DNA of 9,952 nt from Pontiellaceae bacterium (GTDB lineage Bacteria; Verrucomicrobiota; Kiritimatiellia; Kiritimatiellales; Pontiellaceae), in the NCBI GenBank assembly GCA_016937035.1, contig JAFGWS010000043.1, positions 1 to 9,952 on the forward strand. The letters are read 5' to 3'. The notes below the pieces were generated by a model, which was not told the origin of the DNA, made no database searches, and saw nothing but the letters and a program-made list of their open reading frames with translations. Below are positions 1 to 6,726 of the stretch, one piece after another. The translations under genes were made by a program, and so were the position numbers. Position 1 is the first letter of the stretch, and every line of letters starts with the position of its first letter.

Positions 1-273
1 AATGACTTCGGGTATGGATTTTCAGGAGTTGCCTTCATGTGCGCCATACTATATGTAGAGGGACTTGAGTCAATCAGCTAGCCACGTAAAATAATGTTTT
101 AGACCTGCGCAGGCCAAGAAATCGATAGCTAATTCATCGGAGCTATATAACAAATAAACCGAATTATTTATCAGAGAAACAGGAGTTGAAAATTGTTCGG
201 CTAACGCAATTGTCGAGCCAATGTGCATAACAACCTGATCATTATCGATAATTATAAATCAAGGAATCAAGCA

Positions 274-684
274 ATGGGATGGGTAATTTTAATCATAATT
301 ATATTCGTGTTATTCAGGGTGTTTATTGTGTCTTCAAATGCGGAAAAAGAACGCATAGAGCAATCACGCCAGAAATACGAGAGATACCTAAAGCGTTTAA
401 AAGAAGATCCAGGAAATGCTGATATAAGACAGAAAACACTTTCATGTGGCCGTGAGTATTCTCGTATTCTAAGAAAAAGTATGGCAAATTCAGTGTTCGA
501 TGAAGTTGCGCTGATGAACGATATTAACGCAGCTTGTGCTGTTACACAGCAAGTTTCGACCAAACCCATTCAACCTGATGACATCGAAAGCCGACTAATA
601 AAGTTACAAGATCTTAATTCAAAGGGGCTTATTGATGATGCCGACTACAGAAAAAGAAAAGAAGAGATCATGTCACAGATATGA
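274..684 (+). CDS. Membrane-anchored SHOCT-domain protein, function unknown
   Basis: Small protein of 136 residues from the chosen start. A hydrophobic segment at residues 2-20 (GWVILIIIIFVLF...) should anchor it in the inner membrane. A charged helical stretch follows, then a conserved-looking middle part with FDEVALMNDINAAC. The C-terminal ~33 residues (IESRLIKLQDLNSKGLIDDA, then a YRKRKEEI ending) match the SHOCT pattern, a short C-terminal helical hairpin thought to aid oligomerisation or membrane-associated assembly. The same frame is open back to an ATG at 223. I prefer ATG 274 because AAGGA at 261-265 sits 8 bases before it, while 223 has no Shine-Dalgarno and would put 17 polar residues before the membrane segment. 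The gene is AT-rich compared with the minus-strand genes. Its biochemical role is unknown. The domain call is by eye and fairly secure. Confidence 0.75.
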   Translation: MGWVILIIIIFVLFRVFIVSSNAEKERIEQSRQKYERYLKRLKEDPGNADIRQKTLSCGREYSRILRKSMANSVFDEVALMNDINAACAVTQQVSTKPIQPDDIESRLIKLQDLNSKGLIDDADYRKRKEEIMSQI

Positions 685-773
685 GTCAACTTATGCTCAA
701 CAATCGCCTACAGCGAAGGCGCCAAATTGATAAGGGTAGAAGACAATACGGTCTCGGAGGTTTTTGACGACGA

Positions 774-1397
774 ATGATCATGAGAATCCCATTTATTCTC
801 GTGTTAGCTCTGCTCCCCTTGTGGGGGCGGGGAGATATCGTTTTCTCTGCTTTTGAAGGAGACTTAACCCCGGCGTCTCCAGCTAACGAATTATTTCTGG
901 ATATTAATCATGATGGTTTATTAGACTTTAAATTCACCTCTCTGATGGACTCCCCATTGTATTATGTAAATATAGAAAATGCTGGCTCCGGTGGTATGAT
1001 TTTGCTTCCAAATCAAGCTGGGGTTCTAAATACACAGCTGCTTAAGGAAGGTGATTGCATTGATGGCTCTGCACTGGGAGGAAACGCCGTATGGGGATCA
1101 AATACAGGCATTGTAAGCTATCGAAATCTTCAGTTCCAAACAGGTCTAGTTAAAGGAGGATTGCTTGAAACAAACGCCTTTCTTGGAATCAGTTTCAAGA
1201 TCGATTCAGAAACACATTACGGCTGGATACAAATCGATAATTCGACTGATATTCCGGGAGGGACAGTAACGGGCTTTGCCTATGAAACAGAACCAAACAC
1301 GGCAATCACAGCAGTAGTAATTCCTGAACCCGGAACTGTAGGTTTGCTTTCAGTCGGATGGCTGGCAATGTGCTTGATGAGAAAGAAGATTCACTAA
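774..1397 (+). CDS. PEP-CTERM sorting domain protein, exported
   Basis: A 207-residue exported protein. Residues 1-20 form a signal peptide (MIMRIPFILVLALLPLWGRG). The body is a predicted all-beta domain. Residues 43-51 (DINHDGLLD) have the Asp/Asn spacing of a calcium-binding loop. The blocks YGWIQI (149-154) and AYETEPNTAITA (169-180) recur in verrucomicrobial PEP-CTERM proteins, from memory. The C-terminus is a textbook PEP-CTERM signal: P184-E185-P186, a hydrophobic segment (VGLLSVGWLAMCLM), then a basic tail RKKIH. Such proteins are recognised by an exosortase (EpsH type) at the inner membrane, which removes the signal and often sends the protein to the surface or extracellular matrix. 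The exosortase is not in this window. ATG 774 has GGAGG at 756-760, 13 bases upstream; ATG 780 is the alternative. The substrate or structural role of the body is unknown. Confidence 0.88.
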   Translation: MIMRIPFILVLALLPLWGRGDIVFSAFEGDLTPASPANELFLDINHDGLLDFKFTSLMDSPLYYVNIENAGSGGMILLPNQAGVLNTQLLKEGDCIDGSALGGNAVWGSNTGIVSYRNLQFQTGLVKGGLLETNAFLGISFKIDSETHYGWIQIDNSTDIPGGTVTGFAYETEPNTAITAVVIPEPGTVGLLSVGWLAMCLMRKKIH

Positions 1398-1448
1398 CAA
1401 ATGCAGATTCATAGGGCGTGGCCTGCGAATCTGTGCGAAGGAGACGAA

Positions 1449-1775
1449 ATGGGAAAAATAACCGGTCGATTTTATTTTAAGCTCTCCAGCAATGGGAATC
1501 TGCTGGGGGAATATTCGAATGACAAATCACAAGATTGCGATGTGGAAGCAGCAAAAAGGCTCTCTGAGTGCCAAGGAACAAATATTAACTCTTTCGTTGG
1601 GAAGTATTATTCGACGTGGACTGAAGGAAACAGCGCTCATTCCGCAACCCTCTCGATAACCAAAAGGGTTGATCAAATATATTCTTTCGAATGGAGCCGC
1701 AACAACGAGCCCGTATTTACAGGCGAAGCAATGATCGTTGACGGAATTCTCATCGGCAACTACTGGGGTGTATAA
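1449..1775 (+). CDS. Small conserved-looking protein of unknown function
   Basis: A 108-residue protein without signal peptide or membrane segment, so probably cytosolic. Alternating polar and hydrophobic residues (GRFYFKLSSNGNLLGEYSND, later ATLSITK, YSFEW, GEAMIVDGILIGNYWGV) suggest an all-beta fold. A lipocalin- or avidin-like small barrel is only a guess. I have a vague memory of similar unannotated bacterial proteins beginning GRFYFK and ending ILIGdY, but cannot name a family. The frame is open to an ATG at 1401, but I chose ATG 1449 because AAGGAG at 1438-1443 lies 5 bases upstream. The extra 16 residues would be read through a stem-loop. The gene follows the PEP-CTERM gene by 51 bases on the same strand, so co-transcription is possible. 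It is AT-rich like its two neighbours. Confidence 0.65.
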   Translation: MGKITGRFYFKLSSNGNLLGEYSNDKSQDCDVEAAKRLSECQGTNINSFVGKYYSTWTEGNSAHSATLSITKRVDQIYSFEWSRNNEPVFTGEAMIVDGILIGNYWGV

Positions 1776-1785
1776 ATTCCGATCA

Positions 1786-1804
1786 GGGCACCTATCTGGT
1801 GCCC
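1786..1804. terminator. Stem-loop between convergent genes, candidate bidirectional terminator
   Basis: GGGCACC (1786-1792) pairs perfectly with GGTGCCC (1798-1804) around the 5-base loop TATCT. It lies between the stop of the plus-strand gene (1775) and the stop of the minus-strand lipoprotein (1820), where a shared terminator is expected. Neither side has a clean run of T: the plus side continues ATAATTGG and the minus side TGATCGGAATTTATA. Intrinsic termination may therefore be weak or need help. Confidence 0.45.
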
Positions 1805-1819
1805 ATAATTGGAAATCGT

Positions 1820-2740
1820 TTATTGCTGCGTTTCAGATTTTTGCAATGCCTGGGCGGAAACCTTCATATCGAATTTCAGGATGGTTCCGGGCTTTTTCTC
1901 GGTGCCCTCGTTGGAGATGTAGAGGGTGCCGTCGGGATCAAAAGTGATTCCTTCGGCCTGATTAAAGGCTTTCTTATCAAGCTGTTCCATCTTCAGCAGA
2001 TTTCCGGCCGCGTCAAAAACGAGCAGCAGATGGTTTGGTCCCGATAAGAGATAGAGATCTCCCGTGACGGGATGAATGCCGATGGCGGAAGGGTTCAGTT
2101 TGAGGACGGTCTTCTTTTTCTTGTCCTCAAAGACATCCTTGATGCCCGCCTCCTTGGCGCGCAGTGCAAGTTCTTCGAGATCGAGGATAAATGCCGGAGC
2201 TTCTTCAAGGGTCTTGGTCTCGAGGTTGAATGCATGGATGAAGCGCTTGTTCTTGGAGGAGTCCTCTTTTTTGCTTCGGGTCTTTGAGGCGATCAGAAGG
2301 CGTTTTTTCGCCGGATCACAGCATAGCCCCTCGTTGTCCTTGGCGGATATTCCGGTCGAATAGGCCATAGTCGAAAGCGAAGAAGAGGAGTAGCCCTTGA
2401 TTTCAAAAAGCATCCCATCGGCCCGCAGCACGTAGACGGTGTCATCGACCATCGCCAGCCCTTCGTAGTCACCGTTTCCCCCAAACTGAAACCTCTTGGT
2501 AATCGTCCGTGTTTTCAGGTTGTAGACAAAGAGTTCCCCAAGTTCATCCTGAACGCACAGCAGGTTTGTTGAATCGAGATACGCCAGAGCCGAGATTTCC
2601 TTCAACAGAGCAGGAAGCGAATAAAGCGCGGAGGGATCGTCCAAGTTGTAGGGGTCGGAAGGATGAGTTGAGTTGGAACTGCAGGCATTGGCACCCGCGA
2701 TCGCAAGCACTAAGATAAGGGTATACAGTTTTCTCTTCAT
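1820..2740 (-). CDS. SdiA-regulated family beta-propeller lipoprotein
   Basis: A 306-residue secreted protein. Residues 1-19 form a signal peptide and C20 within GANAC-SS is a plausible though not ideal lipobox, so it is probably a lipoprotein. The rest reads as a beta-propeller of the SdiA-regulated type (Pfam PF06977): repeated blades carry an EG(L/I) plus Asp-Pro signature at DYEGLA (91-96), DNEGLCCDP (135-143), NPSAIGIHPVTGDLY (216-230) and AEGITFDPDGTLYISNEG (262-279). The family is poorly understood. It is named for control by the quorum-sensing regulator SdiA in Salmonella and resembles phytase-like propellers in fold, but enzyme activity is unproven. The gene lies 85 bases downstream of the metallophosphoesterase on the same strand and is probably co-transcribed with it. 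GGAGG at 2756-2760 is 15 bases before the ATG, a long spacing, and a mini-ORF ends 4 bases before the start. Confidence 0.85.
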   Translation of the reverse strand: MKRKLYTLILVLAIAGANACSSNSTHPSDPYNLDDPSALYSLPALLKEISALAYLDSTNLLCVQDELGELFVYNLKTRTITKRFQFGGNGDYEGLAMVDDTVYVLRADGMLFEIKGYSSSSLSTMAYSTGISAKDNEGLCCDPAKKRLLIASKTRSKKEDSSKNKRFIHAFNLETKTLEEAPAFILDLEELALRAKEAGIKDVFEDKKKKTVLKLNPSAIGIHPVTGDLYLLSGPNHLLLVFDAAGNLLKMEQLDKKAFNQAEGITFDPDGTLYISNEGTEKKPGTILKFDMKVSAQALQKSETQQ

Positions 2741-2825
2741 AATGTTATTTCCAGTCCTCCCGATGCGTTACTTTGGTTTTCATCTCCCGCAATCCTCCCG
2801 CTTTTTCTTCCCATCGCCCAAGCCC

Positions 2826-4223
2826 CTATTCCGCTGCGTTTGAAAGGGTTCTCTTCGCCATAACCTCGTATGAATCCAATGTTACTTGGGGAACCTCTTC
2901 TCGACGGGTGTTTGTTCCGGCAACGCGAACGGCTTCCACAACCAGTTTTTCGGAGGTCACCTGGACATTGACAAATACCCCCGGCTCCATTTCCAGCATC
3001 GTTGTGGTTCTGAAGGGGTAATATTCCGCCGACCGTTCGTCTGTAGCGTCATAGAATTTGGGTCCGGTAGCGCCCGCGATCGAATAGATCGTTCCGTTGG
3101 GAGTGGGATTGAAGTCAATGGCATCAATGGCCGAATCGGTTCCAATCTTGATGGGGTTGGAGCGTGCGTAGGTGTGGTCATGGCCGGCGAAAACAATATC
3201 GACCTCGTAATCAGAGAAAATCTTTCCGTAGGTACTGCGGACGACAGGCTCTTTCCATTTCTCGAAATACCGGTTTCCGAACGGCCCGATATGGCACAGC
3301 ACGATGGTGTATTGGCTCAACTTACGGGCGCGATCATGCTCCAATATGTTCCTGAGCCATTGCGCCTGGACGGCATGCTGCGCGTCTGTGACCATGGTGT
3401 TGAGCACAACAAAAAATACGTTGTTGTAGTAGAAATAATACGACTGACTCTTGTTGTGATCGGATTCGCAGCCATTGTCGGGGAAGGTGATAAACGTGTT
3501 GAATATGGTGCTTTCCCCAAACTTGTAGACGTTGTCGCCCGTCGTCCAATAGGTATCGTGGTTGCCTTGCGTGGCGACGACCGGCGTTCTTTCGTTGAAT
3601 TCATTGGCGGCGCTGGTGTAGCTGAGGATTTCATTCGGATACTTTGAAATCTCGTTCACGATATCTCCCGCCATAAGAAAAAACCTGTTGTCGTCGTCGA
3701 AGGCGTTGGCCGCACGCATTACGTGGCTCATATTGGCGTGAGAGCTGCTTTGAGGGTCGGCCACCACCGTGAAACTAAACTCCGTTCCCGCTCCGCTTGT
3801 CTCGTGATGGAAGACCTGCGACCAAGCCCCGAGGTCGCCAATGCGGTACCTGTATTTTGTGTTCCGCTCGAGTCCGTCAACACGACCTCGGAAAATGTTC
3901 CTGGGAGAGATGGTCCCTATTTCACCAGACAAGGAGAACGGCTCGCCCGCAACCGCGATCTCGCGCGCATGCTGAAAATCAACATCCTCTTCAGCCGTAA
4001 TTTGAATCTTCTGGACGGGGATAGCTGCGTCGTTGTGCCACTGCACCAAAAACTCAGTCGAGCTGTCCTCTCCAAAGTTGGTGGTGATGTTGTACGGCGG
4101 CGTGCAGGGCGGCGCAGGAACGCCTACCTCCACAACTACCTTCGCGCAAGCGCCTAGAAACACCATCAGGCAAAGCGTAGCCGTACCCCTCAACGAACAT
4201 ATCCATCTGTTTTTCATTTCCAT
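2826..4223 (-). CDS. Lipoprotein metallophosphoesterase, purple-acid-phosphatase-like
   Basis: A 465-residue protein. The N-terminus has a signal peptide ending in a canonical lipobox LGAC, with C26 as the lipidated residue. Residues ~41-140 look like the fibronectin-III-like N-terminal domain of purple acid phosphatases (NTKYRYRIGD near 121-130). The catalytic calcineurin-like domain shows all five metal-binding blocks in order: D156 (ADPQ), G186-D187 (AGDIVN), GNHD 220-223, H311 (VLCHIGP) and GHDH 347-350. It should bind two metal ions and hydrolyse phosphomonoesters or diesters outside the cytoplasm. The block GDxxY of true purple acid phosphatases has N190 where the iron-binding tyrosine belongs, so a purple Fe(III) centre is unlikely. 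GGAGG at 4233-4237, 9 bases upstream, supports the ATG at 4223; M3 is an alternative. The SdiA-regulated lipoprotein follows on the same strand. The natural substrate is unknown. Confidence 0.9.
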   Translation of the reverse strand: MEMKNRWICSLRGTATLCLMVFLGACAKVVVEVGVPAPPCTPPYNITTNFGEDSSTEFLVQWHNDAAIPVQKIQITAEEDVDFQHAREIAVAGEPFSLSGEIGTISPRNIFRGRVDGLERNTKYRYRIGDLGAWSQVFHHETSGAGTEFSFTVVADPQSSSHANMSHVMRAANAFDDDNRFFLMAGDIVNEISKYPNEILSYTSAANEFNERTPVVATQGNHDTYWTTGDNVYKFGESTIFNTFITFPDNGCESDHNKSQSYYFYYNNVFFVVLNTMVTDAQHAVQAQWLRNILEHDRARKLSQYTIVLCHIGPFGNRYFEKWKEPVVRSTYGKIFSDYEVDIVFAGHDHTYARSNPIKIGTDSAIDAIDFNPTPNGTIYSIAGATGPKFYDATDERSAEYYPFRTTTMLEMEPGVFVNVQVTSEKLVVEAVRVAGTNTRREEVPQVTLDSYEVMAKRTLSNAAE

Positions 4224-4343
4224 TTTTCCTCTCCTCCAGCATCGACATTAACAATCGGCAACAGCACCGCATAGGTTCTCCCGCCATCGACCAGAGAACA
4301 AGCAGGCAATGACCGTTCCCGCCGACAAAAAACAGGGCTGAGC

Positions 4344-4371
4344 AGTATAGGTTACTGTTGAATACAAGCAA
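4344..4371 (-). promoter_or_regulatory. Candidate sigma-70-type promoter of the lipoprotein gene pair
   Basis: Read on the minus strand, TTGCTT (4371-4366) is followed after 16 bases by TATACT (4349-4344). The -10 box matches the consensus in five of six positions, the -35 box in only three. It lies between the end of recD2 and the metallophosphoesterase start and would give a leader of about 115 bases. The prediction is by eye and weak. Confidence 0.3.
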
Positions 4372-4379
4372 CCCCTTTC

Positions 4380-4399
4380 CGGCACGTTTCTGCATGCCG
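4380..4399 (-). terminator. GC-rich stem-loop downstream of recD2, candidate terminator
   Basis: On the minus strand, CGGCATG and CGTGCCG form a 7-bp stem (one G-T wobble) around CAGAAA, 58 bases past the recD2 stop. No T-run follows (GAAAGGGG), so it is an incomplete intrinsic terminator. It sits directly upstream of the candidate promoter for the next gene. Confidence 0.3.
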
Positions 4400-4437
4400 T
4401 TCGTAATACCGCCAAACTGATAACTATAAATTACGAA
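4400..4437. repeat. Perfect 8-bp inverted repeat in the recD2 downstream spacer
   Basis: TTCGTAAT (4400-4407) and ATTACGAA (4430-4437) are perfect inverted copies separated by 22 bases. The element touches the GC-rich stem-loop at 4380-4399 without a gap. It could be a transcript structure at the recD2 3' end or a binding site for a dimeric regulator of the downstream lipoprotein genes. I see no evidence to choose between these. Confidence 0.4.
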
Positions 4438-4457
4438 TTGTTTGGTTTCGCAATTTC

Positions 4458-6614
4458 TCAGGAATATTCCTTCAGGCGTTCCGCTAAGGTGGTGGTGCGC
4501 TCGCGCGATTCCGAGCGTGTTACCGCCAGACTGAGCGCCTTTTTGGTGCCGATGAGAATCACCAGTTTCTTCGCGCGGGTAATCGCGGTATAAATCAAAC
4601 TACGCTGGAGCAGCACATAATGCTGCGTGTGCAGCGGAATGACCACGCACGGATATTCGCTGCCCTGACTTTTATGAATGGTGATGGCATAGGAAAGCGT
4701 CAGCTCATCCAGCTCGCAAAAATTATAGACCACTTTCCGTCCGTCAAAATCGACCACCAGCTCGCATGCTTCAGCGTCAATCGTCGTAATGCGACCGATG
4801 TCGCCGTTGTAGACCTCTTTGTCATAGTCGTTTTCGGTCTGCATCACCTTATCGCCCACACGATAGATCAGCCCGAAACGCTCCACCTCGTCGCCGCGCG
4901 AATTCAGCAGGCGCTGCAGCATCTGATTCAGGTTACGCGCACCCAGCTCACCCTTCTGCATCGGGGTGAGCACCTGAATTTGATTACGCGGATCAAACCG
5001 AAACTTTTTCGGAATGGAATCCTTGATCATTTTCCCAAGGAGCCCCACGGCCTTCTGCGGATCATCGGCCTCCACAAAATAGCAGTCGCTCATTTCGCCT
5101 TCGGCGGGAAACTCCGGCATGTGACCTTGGTTAATTCGATGCGCGTTCGTGATAATCCGACTCGTTGCCGCCTGACGGAAGACTTCGTTCAGATGGCCGA
5201 CGGGAATGGTCTTGGAACGAATAATGTCCTGCAGCACGCGGCCCGGACCGACCGATGGAAGCTGATCGGCATCGCCGACAATCACCACGGCCGCATGGAG
5301 CGGAACCGCATCAAACAACTGTGACGCCAAGACCACATCAATCATGCTCGACTCATCCACAATCAGCACATCGCATTCGAGCGGATTGTCCGCCTTATGA
5401 ACAAAACCGCCCGTTCCGGGATTATACTGCAGCGTCCGGTGAATCGTTTTAGCCTCCATGCCCGTCGTTTCGGCCATACGCTTTGCGGCCCGTCCCGTCG
5501 GCGCGCAGAGGCTCACGCGCAGCTTTTTGGCTTTCAGCACCATCAGCACCGAGTTTACCAACGTCGTCTTACCCACCCCCGGCCCGCCGGTAATCACCAT
5601 CACTTTAGATTGAACCGCCGTCTTCAGCGCCTCGCGCTGCGCATTCGCCAGCGCAATACCGCTCTTCTGCTGCACCCACGCAAGTGCCTTCTGAAAATCG
5701 ACCGGCGGACACGGATGGCGTCCCCGCGCCAGCGCTTGGAGTTTCTTTGCCAGATCGATTTCCGCAAAATAGAGCTTCGGCAGATAAACCAGCTCCCGTC
5801 CCTGTACATCGGAGCGAAGAATGAGCCGATCGTTTTCAAGCGAGTAGTCCAGCGCGCGCTCCACAATCATCAGATCTATTTCGAGCAGCTCTGCCGTGCG
5901 TGAAAGCAGATCGTTGCGCACATACGCGCAATGGCCGGCCGCCGTCAATTCGCCCAGCGTATATTCCAGCCCGGCGCGGGCGCGCAGATCGGAATCCTTG
6001 CCGATCCCCAGCTTCATCGCAATCTGGTCGGCAATCACAAACCCGATGCCGCGAATATCGCGCGCCAGACAATACGGATCGCGCTGGACCAACTCGATCG
6101 CCTTATCGCCGTAAATTTTATGAATTCGAAACGCCCGCGCCGTGCTGATTCCGTGGCTGAAAAGAAACGACATAATCTGACGAACGTTCTTCTGCTCATC
6201 CCACGCCTTCTTAATATTTTCCCGACGTTGTTTCCCGATGCCCGGCACCTTCTGGAGCTTGGCCGACGAATTTTCGATCACATCAAAAACATCGCGCCCG
6301 AACGTCTGCACCAGCCGGGCGGCATATTCCTTGCCGATCCCCTTCACCATGCCCGACGCCAGATATTTCTCAATCCCCTCCAGCGTATCCGGCTTCGACA
6401 TCCGTATGCGCTCGGCTTTAAACTGCGGACCATGGCGCGGGTCCATCATCCATTCGCCGTCCGCCGCCATCCACTCGCCGGAACTGATCGACGACGTTGT
6501 TCCCGTAACCGTCACCAAATCCTTATGACCGCGCACCTTCACGCGCACCACGCAAAAGCCGTTTTCCTCGTTCTGAAAAACAACCCGCTCAACCTGTCCG
6601 TCCAGTTTTTCCAT
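4458..6614 (-). CDS. recD2: RecD2-type ATP-dependent DNA helicase
   Basis: A 718-residue protein, full length for RecD2, a 5'-3' superfamily-1B DNA helicase that works without RecB and RecC in repair and replication-fork maintenance. The N-terminal ~75 residues form the OB-like domain (QVERVVFQNEENGFCVVRV). Residues ~76-220 hold the helix-hairpin-helix region, with GIGKEYAARL (92-101), VPGIGKQRRENI (123-134) and GIGFVIADQIAMKLGI (189-204). The motor follows: Walker A GGPGVGKTT (343-351), APTGRAAKRM (371-380), Walker B LIVDESSMID (417-426), VGDADQLPSVGPG (446-458), the EVFRQ arginine (477-481), and the C-terminal IHKSQGSEYP (646-655) and YTAITRAKK (675-683). No core motif is missing. GAGGG at 6626-6630 lies 11 bases before the ATG. 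No recB or recC gene is nearby, as expected for RecD2. It is flanked by spacers of 234 and 245 bases, so it may be transcribed alone. Confidence 0.96.
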   Translation of the reverse strand: MEKLDGQVERVVFQNEENGFCVVRVKVRGHKDLVTVTGTTSSISSGEWMAADGEWMMDPRHGPQFKAERIRMSKPDTLEGIEKYLASGMVKGIGKEYAARLVQTFGRDVFDVIENSSAKLQKVPGIGKQRRENIKKAWDEQKNVRQIMSFLFSHGISTARAFRIHKIYGDKAIELVQRDPYCLARDIRGIGFVIADQIAMKLGIGKDSDLRARAGLEYTLGELTAAGHCAYVRNDLLSRTAELLEIDLMIVERALDYSLENDRLILRSDVQGRELVYLPKLYFAEIDLAKKLQALARGRHPCPPVDFQKALAWVQQKSGIALANAQREALKTAVQSKVMVITGGPGVGKTTLVNSVLMVLKAKKLRVSLCAPTGRAAKRMAETTGMEAKTIHRTLQYNPGTGGFVHKADNPLECDVLIVDESSMIDVVLASQLFDAVPLHAAVVIVGDADQLPSVGPGRVLQDIIRSKTIPVGHLNEVFRQAATSRIITNAHRINQGHMPEFPAEGEMSDCYFVEADDPQKAVGLLGKMIKDSIPKKFRFDPRNQIQVLTPMQKGELGARNLNQMLQRLLNSRGDEVERFGLIYRVGDKVMQTENDYDKEVYNGDIGRITTIDAEACELVVDFDGRKVVYNFCELDELTLSYAITIHKSQGSEYPCVVIPLHTQHYVLLQRSLIYTAITRAKKLVILIGTKKALSLAVTRSESRERTTTLAERLKEYS

Positions 6615-6690
6615 TTAAGCAATCACCCTCAAGGTCGCCGCAGACCCCACCCATCAAAATCCAGCACAGTAACCCTAACAACTCGGGATC

Positions 6691-6726
6691 ATTAAACCAC
6701 AGAACACACCGAATACACTGAAAAAC
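6691..6726. repeat. Degenerate ~9-base periodic intergenic repeat (ACCACAGAACACACCG type)
   Basis: The plus strand reads ATTAAACCACAGAACACACC followed by GAATACACTGAAAAAC. This resembles the intergenic sequence of the form ttaaccacagaga-acacagaga-acacagaaa that I recall as dispersed in many bacterial genomes, including PVC and deltaproteobacterial ones. It lies in the recD2 upstream spacer and overlaps the left arm of the inverted-repeat element. The family assignment is from memory; the periodicity is directly visible. Confidence 0.45.

Noticed and set aside
1..81. Open frame from the left edge (about 26 codons, NDFGYGFSGVAFMCAILYVE..., stop at 79-81) that could be the end of an upstream gene.
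   Set aside because: It is too short to recognise, and a second frame is also open over 2-58, so it is not supported as coding without the left flank.
199..231. GGCTAAC and GCATAAC motifs near 199-231 recall integron attC core sites, and the small-gene block could have been a cassette array.
   Set aside because: There are no paired GTTRRRY core sites, no long imperfect palindrome, and no similar sites after the next genes (685-773 or 1398-1448).
705..721. Short hairpin CGCCT/AGGCG after the SHOCT gene as a terminator.
   Set aside because: It has only 5 bp with a 7-base loop and no T-run, so it could easily occur by chance.
2886..3647. A 253-codon plus-strand frame antisense to the metallophosphoesterase.
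   Set aside because: It overlaps the catalytic motifs of the minus-strand gene, and its translation has no recognisable features.
4054..4395. A 113-codon minus-strand frame running from the recD2 downstream spacer into the metallophosphoesterase gene.
   Set aside because: It overlaps the signal peptide region of the lipoprotein in another frame. The Cys-rich translation looks random.
5931..6695. A 254-codon plus-strand frame antisense to the start of recD2, and a similar 234-codon one at 4620-5324.
   Set aside because: Both are opposite the well-supported RecD2 reading frame and show no domain or ribosome site of note.
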